64,000 bases of DNA, taken from NCBI RefSeq assembly GCF_032884065.1, contig NC_088866.1, forward strand, positions 62,276,150-62,340,149, read 5' to 3'. The notes under the pieces were generated by a model, which searched no databases, was not told where the DNA came from, and saw only the letters and a program-made list of their open reading frames with translations. Positions 44,150 through 55,200 of the stretch are shown here, in pieces (position 1 is the first letter of the stretch; each line of letters begins with the position of its first letter). Source of the DNA: Artemia franciscana. Lineage: Eukaryota > Arthropoda > Branchiopoda > Anostraca > Artemiidae. A program made the translations under genes and the position numbers.

Positions 44150-45285
44150 AATGATGAACAAGAATTTTTACTGTCTAATTGCGCAATACCAAGAGTGGGT
44201 AGAGCTCTTGTCTCAGGGATATGACATTCGCCTTCTCTCCTTTGACGTCACAAAAGCCTTTGGTCGCGTATGGCACGAGGGTCTTCTAAAACTCTACAGA
44301 GCTGATGGCTGGCTATTTGAGGTGCTTGCTTAGTTCCTTTACCAACATTTAATAAGGGTCGTCCTTGACGGCTTCATCTCAAAATAATGTCCAGCTTTAG
44401 CAGGAATGCCCCAAGGAAGTATTCTCGGACTGACTCTTTTCCTGGTGTTCATAAAACAACCTAGGTGATAGCCTTGTGAAAGGACCTCACCACTTTGCTA
44501 ATGACGTGACAACAAAGATCTCCATCGTGAAAGACGAATATCCTGAAAACCCCCATAAGGAGGGTAAGACCGACCTAAAGAAATTAAGGTGTGGGCAGAT
44601 AAGTGGCTTGTAAGTTTCAATGCATTAAAAACAGAAGAGCTCTTAGTTTCGAAGTTGCAGAATGCGAAGGATCACCCTAGTTTCTTTTGGAAGGAGAGGT
44701 AATAAACCGAGTTGACACACTACATCTCCTTGGAGTTCATTTCTCGTCAGATCTCACATAGGTCGAACAGCTCAGTAAAGTGAGTGCCTTTTTCTCCCGG
44801 ATACTGGGATTCGTCCTAAGATGCAAAAGCCTCCTCCCTGACGAGTCAATTTTGACACTATTCACCTCCTGTACTAGATCAGTCATGAATTATGCATGCC
44901 CTCACTTTACTGGTGCTCCAACTAGCCACATCACTCCTCTTCAAAGTGTCCAAAACCAGGCAATGTGCATAGCAATTTCTAGCAACTGTGATACCTAACC
45001 CCTGTAGTCAATCGAGGATCGACGTGACGTCACTTCAATATCGATGTTCAACAAATAAATGCATTGTCCTCCATTTGAGGAGGTATCAAAACTGATTCAA
45101 GATAGAAGAAAGCAGACAATTCGTCATGATTTGAAATGCCCTCTAGAGGGATAATCCCGGAAAGTCATTCTGTTGAGACGTTCAAGAAAAGGTATAATAA
45201 ATACCTCAAAGTAATTAGCGCAGTAATTACCAGGATTAACGGCACATCATTATTTGTGACGAAGTTGTGAAGCCTGTAATAAAAA
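44150..45285 (+). mobile_element. jockey-like LINE, reverse transcriptase to 3' end, broken
   Basis: Readable across several frames: GYDIRLLSFDVTKAFGRVWH (motif A, 44210-44275), AGMPQGSILGLTLFLVF (about 44400-44450), HHFANDVTTKISIVKDEYPE (ND in place of the FADD aspartate, about 44490-44540), VDTLHLLGVHFSSDL (about 44715-44755), SCTRSVMNYACPHFTGAP (about 44870-44930) and VQNQAMCIA. The tail has AATAAA at 45278-45283 followed by an A-run, consistent with a poly(A)-ending element. There are many frameshifts and stops. The 5' part and endonuclease are missing. Confidence 0.8.
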
Positions 45286-46189
45286 AAGAATTGGCCATAA
45301 ATTCTTAAAAGTCTAGAAGTTTTGTTGGGGGAGCAATCATAGCTCTGGGGTATCCCTCCCCATGCGTATCTTCCTGTTTTGAATGACGTTAATCTAAAAT
45401 AATAAAAATAATTTAAAATATCTTCTGAGTTTTACAAAGTTGATAACCACCGTTTGTTTGAATTAATAATAAAAAAAAAAAATCAAAAAAGAAGTTTTTC
45501 AAAGAAAAGCAAAGGCCATATTAAATTTAAGATCAGCAAATACAAATACCTGTTAAAAATCCAAACTAAAATGACAAAAAATTACTATTAGAGAATAAAA
45601 ATGAAACCCAAAACGAACAGAAATTAAATCAACAATCATCACCAAAAAAATTACAAGTTCTAACATAAATACATAAATTAAAAGAAATTACTATTAAAGG
45701 ATAAATGAACCCCAAAACAAAGAGAAATTAAATAAACAATCATAGCAAACAAATCCACAAAAATTTTTAATATAAATGAATAAATAATCTCAAAACGCGT
45801 TAAGCTTAAATTGAATATGCAAATCAAGCTAGAAACGAACAAAAATACTACAAACATGAGTTTGGGTTTCGCCTCCTTCTCTCACTGTAAAAGTTCAAAA
45901 CCTACTGCGTCATCGGTGCTTTACTGAAAACGAATTATACTACAAACAGTTGTTTCTGTACTTATTACAACATCGAAAACAAACATAAAAATAGAATACA
46001 ACTAAATCTTGAAGTGATGAGCTTTAAGCAGTAATTATCATTATATATCAAATATTCAGTTTAATTTTATTAGTTCTTTCCGACACTTTTCAAGACAAAT
46101 GTAACTTCACTACAAACAAGGGTTTGGATACTGTCCCTTTTCTTAACTATAAAGTCTAAAGCATAATCCGTCATTGGCGCTTCACTGAA
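45286..46189. other. unassigned region with AACGAACAGAAATTAA-like words
   Basis: No gene. Two or three degenerate units (near 45600, 45690 and 45830) contain CAAAACGAACAGAAATTAAA, also a word of the palindromic repeat family, so this may be an older relative of it. Confidence 0.45.
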
Positions 46190-47100
46190 AACGAATTATA
46201 TGACAAAGGGGATTGCCCCCTCCATAACACCTCGCCCTTTACACTAAAGTTTTTAGGTACTTTTAAAAAAGCTTCCTATTGTTCTAATTTAACGACCCTT
46301 GTGTTTCAGGAGTCGTTCTCAAAGAATTGGGACAGAATTCAAACTTTCCCGTGGAAAGACCCCCAGCGAAACCCCCCCCCCCATCCAAAAATGTATACAT
46401 ACTTCACAATAACAAAATTCAGAGTGAAAAATTGGCAAATTTCATTACTTAGACATTTCCCCTGGGGCTGGGGGGGGGGGGTTCAAGTTATATTCAAAGG
46501 TATAGTTATCAGGTTTTTTAAGTATGATGGGCAAAACACCTAAATCAAAATTTTGATCGGACGACTTCGGGAAAAAGGGGTGGGGGAGGGGGCCAGGTTG
46601 CCCTTCAGTCATTTTAGTCACTTTTAAAGGGAACTAGAGCTTTTAATTTCCATTCAAATGAGCCCTCTTAAGGTATTCTAGGACCACTGGGTCGATATGG
46701 TCACCCCTGAGAAAAGAAAAAAAAATAAATGAATAAATACGTATCCGTAATCTTTCTTCTGGAAAAAAAAAATACAAAATTCCACAATTTCGCAGATAGG
46801 AGCTTGAAACAACTACGGTAGGGTTTTCAGATACGCTGAATTGGATGGTGTGATTTTCATTAAGATTCTAATAGGTTTAGGAGGTATTTCGCCTTTATTC
46901 CAAAACAAGGCAAATTTTCTCAGGCTCGTAGCCTTTAAGTGGTAAGACTAAGTCTAAAGAAGCTTATATATTTAAAATCAGCATAATATGCCAATTCTTT
47001 TAATATATCTGTTGGTACCGAAATTCCGTTTTTTAGAGTTTCGGTTACTATTGAGTCGGGTCGCTCCTTGCTTACAGTTCAAGCTGTAAGTAAACTGTTG
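46190..47100 (-). mobile_element. TCAAACAG palindromic repeat, copy F (diverged, 3' truncated)
   Basis: Reverse-oriented copy. The body is recognisable from GGGTCGCTCCTTGC (about 47055) leftwards through CTAGGACCACTGGGTCGATA (46679-46699) to a partial palindrome module near 46200-46260. The 5' terminal hairpin is scrambled (TACAGTTCAAGCTGTAAGTA) and the outer palindrome is missing. Confidence 0.75.
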
Positions 47101-48059
47101 AATGAAAAGTTCATGCTAGTAGTTTTATATTTGCGTAGCTGATAAGATATTTTATAGTTCATAATTTTGAAATTACAAATTTTGATCATTAGAGAAGGTT
47201 TTAACATTTTTCCAATCATTCTAATTGCAAACGTACCCAACTGGAATTAGTGTAATTTTTTTTCAGCAACATTCTTTTTACACTATGATATAACAGGGTT
47301 ACGTTATCCGGTAAACCATCATATTTTGCTTAATACTTTTAAGAAGAGGCTTACAGGCTTAAGCGTACTTTAAATACTCTATATTTATTGACGTCAGAAT
47401 AATTCAAATATTCATTTGACCGGAGTAAGATTTCACTACAAACCGGCGCAATGAAAGGAACGCATCTTTAAACTGCCAATCAGAATCGAGCTTTGGTCCA
47501 AAATTTTTCTACCGGTTTTTCGACCGCAGGGCAACTAGTCATTTAGTATCTCGCAAATAGAAAGGATTGAATTATTTTCTACTGTTTCTAGAAAAGGTAA
47601 TGATTAGGATAGAGTCATAGAATTGAAGTAAATAGTTTTATTAACATGGTGAGGAAAAGGGGTATAAAACTACTCATTAGACCGGTAATGTATCGAGGAT
47701 TCATTCTTTAACATGGGCGTAATTTGTTAGGGGGGGGGGCGGCTGCCCCCAAGTAGAAATTTAGTTTCTATAAAAAATCTTGTCAAAACTAAGAAAAAGC
47801 CTGCGTAATTCAAGCATCCAGAAAAACAGGTCAGTTTTCTGTAATATAACTTTGCCTTTATGGTAATACATCGATCATTTTTCAGTTTTCACTGTCATTT
47901 TCACTAAATTTGGGAAAATTGGCCCCAGCTTAGCCCCCTCCCCTGGGATTTTGACGAAATTACGTTACTGATCCTTAGTAGGGTGAAAAATGTAGTGTAG
48001 CTTAGCCTGTGTCAATAGGTGGACCAGCGCAAGCTGCCCTAGGTGCCGTGGCTGGGGGA
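47101..48059. other. unassigned region
   Basis: No gene. G-run at about 47730-47740 followed by CGGCTGCCCCC, and GCCCCCTCCCCTGGGATTTT near 47933: patches of an old C/G-rich dispersed repeat. Confidence 0.45.
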
Positions 48060-48180
48060 TAATTTTGAGTATGTTTTCATTTTGATTCGGCTGTTTTCGC
48101 TTTATTTGAGGCGGGTGTGTGCACTGTAATTAATTTTGCCTTGGCATCACCTACCCTAGGATAGGTTCTGCACATTTGCA
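48060..48180 (+). repeat. member of a three-copy dispersed repeat
   Basis: Shares GCTTTATTTGAGG, TGTAATTAATTTTGCCTTGGC and ATCACCTACCCTAGGATAGG-like blocks with 56730-57070 and 62440-62780, in the same order and orientation. Only the left part of the repeat is present here. Confidence 0.5.
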
Positions 48181-49230
48181 TCGAATTATTATGAAGGGGG
48201 ATCTGTTAAGGCTACACAAAACGCAAATTATAGAAAAAAAGCAAATATTCGAGCACTCGGTAAAAAGTACACATTGGTTCGAAAATTCTCCTCTTTCCTT
48301 TGACTTAATGCTTCATCAGGCCCAGAGGCATTTTTGTGTATGCGTTTTAAACCTTTAATTATCGCTTTTCTCAAATGAGGGATACTTGTATGCTGCAAAA
48401 TGCCTAAGGATGTTAATGGAGAGCTACCCCTAGATTTATTCGTCTACCCTAGATTTTTGAGAGCATTTTCATTGGAAAATGTATTTTAGTTGTGTTTCCA
48501 TCAAAAAGTTAAAAACAACGACAAATCCCCCATCCGTTCTTGATTTTTAAAAGATATATTTTACCCTCTCTCCTTCTCCAATTTTCTTGTATTCTTTCGA
48601 CTGTGGTAGGTTACTGCAAGGTGGGAAAGCAAACTTGGTTGGTATACCATAGTAGCCTACTTTAGTGTTCAAAATGTGTCCCAATATCGGTTGAATCTCT
48701 TACAGATGGGGAATAAATACGATGTAAGAATTCCCTGACAAGATGGCAACTATAAGAGAAGAAACAAGTAAATTTCTCAGGTAGTGAAAAAAAATATCCC
48801 AATATTCGGGATTGAACTCTATAGGCTTAGTCGCCATCAGTACTTGAAAATACAAGAAACAAATAAGATTTACTCACGCACATATTTTCATCTTGTAGGC
48901 AAATATTCTAGATGTGTTTCAGTCCCAGAGGAGGGGCATCAAAAATGGAATCTTGTTGATCCTAATGCTTACCACTTATTAAACCTTGGAACAACCGCAT
49001 TTATGGGACTTTGCCCATTTAGCCCGCAAATTAGGATAATATATTTTTCCGTATTGGGTGAATTTCTGCCAAAAAAAAGCTTTATGCTACGACGTTTTTA
49101 AGCTACATCTGCACCGGAGCGTTGCTTGAAAAGGTCATAATGACGAATTGTTTTAGCAACAGTTCGCCAAATATCGAAATACATTCCATTCCCATATATA
49201 TGGTCTAAACAGTTGAAGTGCAATAAATAT
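48181..49230. other. unassigned region
   Basis: About 1 kb. A 105-codon frame at 48784-49101 is open but not recognisable and lacks any supporting signal. Confidence 0.45.
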
Positions 49231-49630
49231 GTTACCGTGACTTTCTATTGTTAATGTCGACATTCATCAAGGAATGTTCGAAATTCCTTTTTCTCTGGTT
49301 GGATTCAATTAGCTTTACGAGTCAGCCTTTTCAGTCTGATGCAAGCTATGATGGTAAAAGTTTAAGTGATTATGTTAGTTTAGGGTAGGTCAGGTTAGAT
49401 CAGGTTACATTTGGCTCTAAATATCAGAAATGGGTTAAAAGCCTAACCTAACCCAACCTCATCTAACCTACTCTAAACTAATATAATCACGTAAACTTTT
49501 ACCATCATAGCTTGCATCAGACTGAAAAGGCTGACTCGTAAAGCTAATTGAATCCAACCAGAGAAAAAGGAATTTCGAACATTCCTTGGTGAATGTCGAC
49601 ATTCACCAATTTGCGGACATTCACGGTAAC
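49231..49630. repeat. 400-bp foldback element, arms about 190 bp
   Basis: GTTACCGTGA at 49231 and TCACGGTAAC ending at 49630 are the outer ends. The arms match closely for about 190 bp each, including TCGAAATTCCTTTTTCTCTG, GGTTGGATTCAATTAGCTTT and ATGCAAGCTATGATGGTAAA. The centre holds TTAGGTTAGG-like words on both sides of a short loop. Flanks AAATAT and AAATAC may be a degenerate target duplication (AAATA). A MITE or foldback transposon, coding for nothing. Confidence 0.88.
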
Positions 49631-50015
49631 AAATACATACTGCTACTGCCTCATATATCGCCTAAATGGGTAAAGACTATGAACTAATAAGATCCTAGTT
49701 TTGGAGCTCTCCTCCTGAAATAAAAGGCCTGATATTATTATCAAGATGAAAATATATATGTTTAGACATATTTTTTTCTTTTTTCTTTCATTTTTTGGTA
49801 CAGGGGAATGATAAACGCATGATTTCTTGCCAAACTATTTCCATTTTTCTTCACCGGTGGAGAAACTTGACGATATCTCTCTTATCGTTGCGTCTAGCCA
49901 GACAGTCAGAGTAGTCATAGACTAGTATGTCATCACCATCTTAAAAAAATTTCCTCTGTTCTTAGTCTATATTTCAAAACTTCACGCATTAAAGGAGGGA
50001 AATATTCACCCCGCG

Positions 50016-50561
50016 TTGAGGGTGCCCACGATGCATATATGTTTCCCTAATATTGCAATACTTGAATTTTCAACGTTATGTTTTCCAAGTATTTGTTTGC
50101 CCGACTACTTTGTACATAATGGGTGGTTGCAAAGATTTGGAAGGGGCTCTTTTGATTCGAAAATTGAAATTTTCTATGCTATTTTAATAAATGAAAAGGA
50201 TCCGAGTGCAAACCCTTTTTTCATTCCTTGCACTGCTGTATCCTCCTATAACTTCGGATGGACATTTTACGGTAGCCATTTTTTCAAAATGGCTGAAAAG
50301 CTAATAGAATATTACTCCATTAGGGGACGTATCTATGAAACCAAAGGGTTAAGGGTCCCAGAACTTTCAAAGGGTCAATTCTCCACATATACAGTTTTGT
50401 TGGATAATATGGGCGCATTGGACCTTGTTCATCAAGGTCCAAGATCATGCAAAGAATTAAAATATTTACGATTGGAGCTTCAAATGTGGCCTCTACCCTC
50501 TCTCCTTCTACATCTACCATTAACTTTATTGCAGATGATAGGCACGTTGTTAATTGTTTAA
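50016..50561 (+). CDS. unrecognised 181-codon open frame
   Basis: The longest open frame outside the retrotransposons and known exons (ATG at 50016). The translation starts MRVPTMHICFPNIAILEFST, contains MAEKLIEYYSIRGRIYE around residues 92-108 and VLLDNMGALDLVHQGPRSCK around 126-145, and ends in a leucine-rich stretch. I recognise no domain, signal peptide or transposon motif. Another frame stays open from 50447 to 50659, so a frameshift near 50450-50550 would extend it. It sits about 1.6 kb upstream of DMC1 on the same strand. It could be a lineage-specific gene, an exon, a decayed element or chance. Confidence 0.25.
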   Translation: MRVPTMHICFPNIAILEFSTLCFPSICLPDYFVHNGWLQRFGRGSFDSKIEIFYAILINEKDPSANPFFIPCTAVSSYNFGWTFYGSHFFKMAEKLIEYYSIRGRIYETKGLRVPELSKGQFSTYTVLLDNMGALDLVHQGPRSCKELKYLRLELQMWPLPSLLLHLPLTLLQMIGTLLIV

Positions 50562-50589
50562 TTCAGAAACATCCAACGATTTTCAGTCT

Positions 50590-51115
50590 CGGTGTAAAAG
50601 CAAGTCAAAGTCCTGATCAAGGGACTATCCGCTTTCCGCCACTTGGTTTACATTTCTAGACGTTATATGTGCCTTACAAATCCGTCACGCTTATCAGGAT
50701 ATCTGCCAAACTTGGCACACTTTCTACCACGCTGGGTACACTTCCGAATGGCGTTGCCTAGTGTACGTGATTTCTGGAATGTTAGCCCCTTTTGTCAGGA
50801 TCTGGTGCACGAACAAGCTAATTCTTGACTCGTACAAAAAAAGTCGTGAGTCAAAGCTGCAAAATTTTGGTGCCGCAGTCTGCTTACGATGTGAGTCTTG
50901 AAATAGCACAAAAACAAGTTAAGTTATAACTTTTTGCAAAGGTGAGGTAAGTTTTGGTTCGGTGTGAAAACAAGCAAGTACTCAGTCAGTTTAAAAACAA
51001 GCTAAATCCTGATTTGGTGCAACAAAATACCTTAAGTCAAAACAGCAGAATTTTGGCGACGTGGTGTAAAGCCAGTAAATTCTTGATTCAGTGCAAAAAT
51101 GATCTAGGTCCGTTA
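50590..51115. repeat. degenerate interspersed motif array
   Basis: A motif like GGTGTAAAAACAAGCTAAAT followed by CCTGATT recurs with much divergence at about 50590, 50958, 50987, 51010 and 51064. It may be a decayed tandem array of about 30-45 bp units. Confidence 0.45.
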
Positions 51116-52152
51116 AGGAAATTCGTTATGCTATGGAAATTCTACTGACGCAAGCCGTGAGATTTCGATGATGCGGTACAAGTGAACTAATTCATTATTC
51201 AGAGCCCACCCACCCCTCCTCGCCAAAAAGATATTTTTTAAGTTATTCAGCATGGAACATGTATGGAATTATATACATTAGAAATGTATATACTATATTA
51301 AATGTACTTGAACATTATTTGCCATGGTATGGAAAGTACCTATATCCTTTTCTTTATTGGAATACGGTGCGTCTTCGTACTTTTTAGCAGGCCATAGAAA
51401 TCTTTTCCTTCCTATTTTATTTATCAAAACTATACAAATGAAAACGATACAATATTTCCTTTTGTTTTCCGTATTTTTAATGTGGGAAACACTTTATATT
51501 TTTCATATATTACAGGCATTTAATTGGGTTGAGAAAATCGAACTTTTATCGTATGGACAACTCTTGTACGTGTGAAAAGATTCCACAAAGATTTTAGCAG
51601 CTAACTGTGAATGTTGTTGAAAATTTTCCACTTGGAAAAAATATAAGGGTTAATTCAGCTTTAAGTAAAGAAAATAATAATAGCCTGAATCTTAATTGGT
51701 ACTATGTAGGCACTTGCACGATTTGATTTGGAAGGAGATATTTTTGAGGTCTCGAAGATTTATTATTATTATTTTTTTTAATCATCATTTTTTATTTTTA
51801 AAGTATTATTTTTTTATTATTTTTTTATTTTATATCGGGGATATTATAAACAATAGGAATAACCTTTAAAATATCGTCTTTTTGAAAGGCAACAGGAAAA
51901 AAAAGGACAACTATGGAAACACTTCCTGGAAATACCTCAGAATATTGGAAAATGATAGTTCGAGCATAATTTTTTTGCGGCATATAGCCCTCCTTCCTGG
52001 AAAAAAATTGAATACTCCTACTCAAAATGTTGCTAGTTGGAGGATTAGTCCATGGCCAAATTAGAATGTCAGTTCAATGTACTTTATCCTTCTTGCAGCA
52101 TCTTAAGAGGCTTATATATTTTATTTAAAAGAAGAGTCATTCGGGGAAAAAC
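51116..52152. other. DMC1 upstream region
   Basis: No gene recognised. A T/A low-complexity block lies at 51760-51835. The DMC1 promoter should be here, but no element stands out. An in-frame TAA at 52126-52128 fixes the DMC1 start downstream. Confidence 0.5.
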
Positions 52153-52248
52153 ATGGAGGATCAAGTTGTTGAAGAAATAGTTCCCGATATTCTTGACGAG
52201 GAAGAATCCTATTTTCAAGATATTGACTGCCTTCAATCACATGGTATT
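52153..52248 (+). CDS. DMC1: DMC1 coding exon 1
   Basis: 32 codons from ATG to ...LQSHGI, followed by donor GTAAGT at 52249-52254. The in-frame stop TAA at 52126-52128 with no intervening ATG makes this the first usable start. The conserved EEESYFQDID segment is at residues 16-25. Confidence 0.94.
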
Positions 52249-55200
52249 GTAAGTAATCTTTTTTTTTCACAGGTTTTACTTTTTTCCCCTTTTTTGGTTT
52301 TGGTTCACCTCACTCGAATGTATTGTTAGTTTAATGATGTATTTCATCTGTTTAGTATAGGAATGTAAAATTTAAGTATTGAGTAAAAAGTTTCAAAAAG
52401 AAACAAGTGGATATCGATTCTTTGAATCTAGGATAAGTGAACTTGAGATCGACTTTCCTTGGTACGTTTGGCATGTGATCATTTATTTCAAAACAGTTCA
52501 TGCATCTGTTGGACTTCCGTGTCCACTTGGAGGGGGAGGGCTGATCTTAAGAATCCCTTCCCTCCTAGAATGCTAAAAATATGAAAAATGTTGCACCATT
52601 TTCTAAATTTTGATATTATATTGTTTTAAACTTTTGGGAAGGGGGAGGGTAGAGCGGTTCAAAATGTTGTATATTTTCACATTTGAATTCAGATTTTCTA
52701 AGGGATTTATTGTACTAAATTTCCTAGCAATTAAAAGCTTGGCCATGCCACTACTTGCATAATCTCGCTTGTTATTTTAAGCAATTGTTTTCCTTGTTAA
52801 TTTTCGTCGTCACCTAATGCTACTACCTCTTTTTAAATAAAACCTCAAATATTTATTTTTAAACTTTGATGTACCGTCTTGATAATGGAACCTTCTGGAA
52901 TTAACACGGATGTCTGTTTGGACTTGGGCCTTAGCTTGTGGGTCGAGCTAGGCATTCCCATTAGCGTCATTCACGAAAGAGTAGGTTAGGGGCACACATT
53001 TTTTTCTAAATCTTGGGAATGGCCAAAGGGTCGCCCACTCTCTGCAGCCCGGTGTGCATCTCGTAATGCCACGTGTGTTGCACAGTCCTACTGCGCGTGG
53101 CATAGTCTTGGCACAGTTCCGTCATGCTCGGCACACTTTCACTACACTTAGTTCTTGCCACCTGATGTACGTGATTTCTAAAAGTTGGCTCACCGTTGGG
53201 GAGGATCATTTGTTGTTTTTATCAGCTAAATACAAAAAAGCATTTTCCTTAATAAAAAGACCAAAAAGGTTATTTTTCAAAATCAAAGAGAGGAACCCGC
53301 CCTCTTAATTGACACTCCTGGGGTCATCTAGGGTTTAACCAAGTCGCTTGGGTTAATCAAGAAGTTAGATAACTAAAGTAGTATTAGTTCAAGACGAAAT
53401 TTGGGTAAGGTTGGAAGAACTCTGCCGTCTTGTAGCACTGGGAGAACTTCCAACAGCAATAAAGCTCTGCAAAATTACGTTCCACGTGAACCTATACCCG
53501 TACTTAATATTTTTATGTGAGAAATACTGACTGTAAAATAGCAGACTCGACGTAAATAAATCTTACTTTAATGTTTCACACATGAGGAGTTTCCGAGATA
53601 AAAGTTTACCTATTTTCTGGTAAGTCATATAATCGAGATGTAGGTATTTTTTAGTTCACTGTCTTATTTTAATAGATTGGCTACGCGTAATTATGTCATA
53701 CTTTAATTTATTTACTTTTTTTAGAATAAGTATATTTTTATTTCTTGAAATAAGACGCTTCATCTTGTTATTTTCATTTTTTAATACTTCTTATTGATGC
53801 TTGCTCGGAGTTCGGAAGGAATTGAACTTAACATACGTTCAAAAACGTAGTAATATGACATGATATTTTTGGTCCCACTATTTTTCACAATAGACTTTTC
53901 TAAAGAACCTCGTCAACAACAGCAAAGTATTATCTTGAAAATTCATTACTCAAAGGGTATACTACCACGTTGTTCTATTTTCAATATGTGCAAACTATTG
54001 CGCCTTCAATAATAAACAAATTAGAACTGTAATCAAAAGAAAGTAAAGAGCAACGCTAAAACTTAAAACAAATAGAAATTGCTCTAAACGAAGGCCGCTG
54101 TCCTTCTCAATTCTTACTCTTTACACAATATTTCATCTCGTCTTTTATTAAAATACAAGAATTATAGCCTGTTGGTAATCGCTAGTCAATTTTTGCCGAC
54201 TCTTTCTATCTTCTTTTCAAATAGTTCTAAATGCAAAAAAATAAGGGTTAGTCTACGGTAGAATTCCAAAATTTTTTTGCCTTTGGAGGCTCTGGATTTT
54301 TCTGTTGTACTTTACCACTATTTTTTACTCATGGATTAAGTTCCTTCAATTTACGGGTATTAAGTTGACAAGAAGGTTTACGTATGGCAAAATACATGGG
54401 AAATTATATTTTAGACTATACATTAGCCAAAAGTACTTAGTAGTCTTAAAAAAACATATTCATATCGTTTCTAAAAGTGCTTTACTTTACTTTACTCCTC
54501 CTAATAATGTGAAAAATAAATAGCCCAAATAATATATATGTCCAAGCATTTTATCATACATCGCTCTTTTGTTTCAACTTAATACCCATAAGTTAAAAAA
54601 GAAAAACACATTTTAAATAGTGACATAGATTTAACGGAAAAGATCAGAGGAAATTACTATAAGATTCTTTTTTCATGGAATGAAGATCTGACGTACGGAA
54701 TGTACGCTTTAAATATATTCAGGTATAATACGTTTCTTAATTTGTAAGTGTATATTTTGAGAATATTTTCCATTTATGGCTTCTACATAGGCTTTAGCTA
54801 CCATTTGTGCATCTCAGGTACTCAAAATCTCTAATCTTTTTCGAATCTTACCATGAATTAAACAAAAAACAAGTTTTTTTTTTAACTACAAGTAAGGCGC
54901 GCTATTAAAACTTAAAACGAACAGAAATTATTCCGTATATGAAAGGGGTTGTCCCCTCCTCAACGCCTCTCTCACTACGCTAAAGTTTGACTCTTTCTCA
55001 CAACTCTACTTTTTAAAACAATAAAAATTTTTTTTAGCGTAAATAGCGAGGCGTAGAGGAGGGAACAACCCCTTTCATATACATATGTCATATATTTCAT
55101 ATTACCAATCTTTTACGAATGTTTTTGTTAGTAGTATAATATAAGTAACTTACGTAACGAACTTCTATATTTGTATATTTTTTATTACGTATATGAGGGG

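Noticed and set aside
48784-49101. 105-codon plus-strand frame
   Set aside because: No recognisable domain and no supporting signal; listed only as part of unassigned sequence.
49375-49470. Interstitial telomere repeat
   Set aside because: The TTAGG-like words are few, imperfect and symmetric around the loop of the foldback, so they belong to that element.
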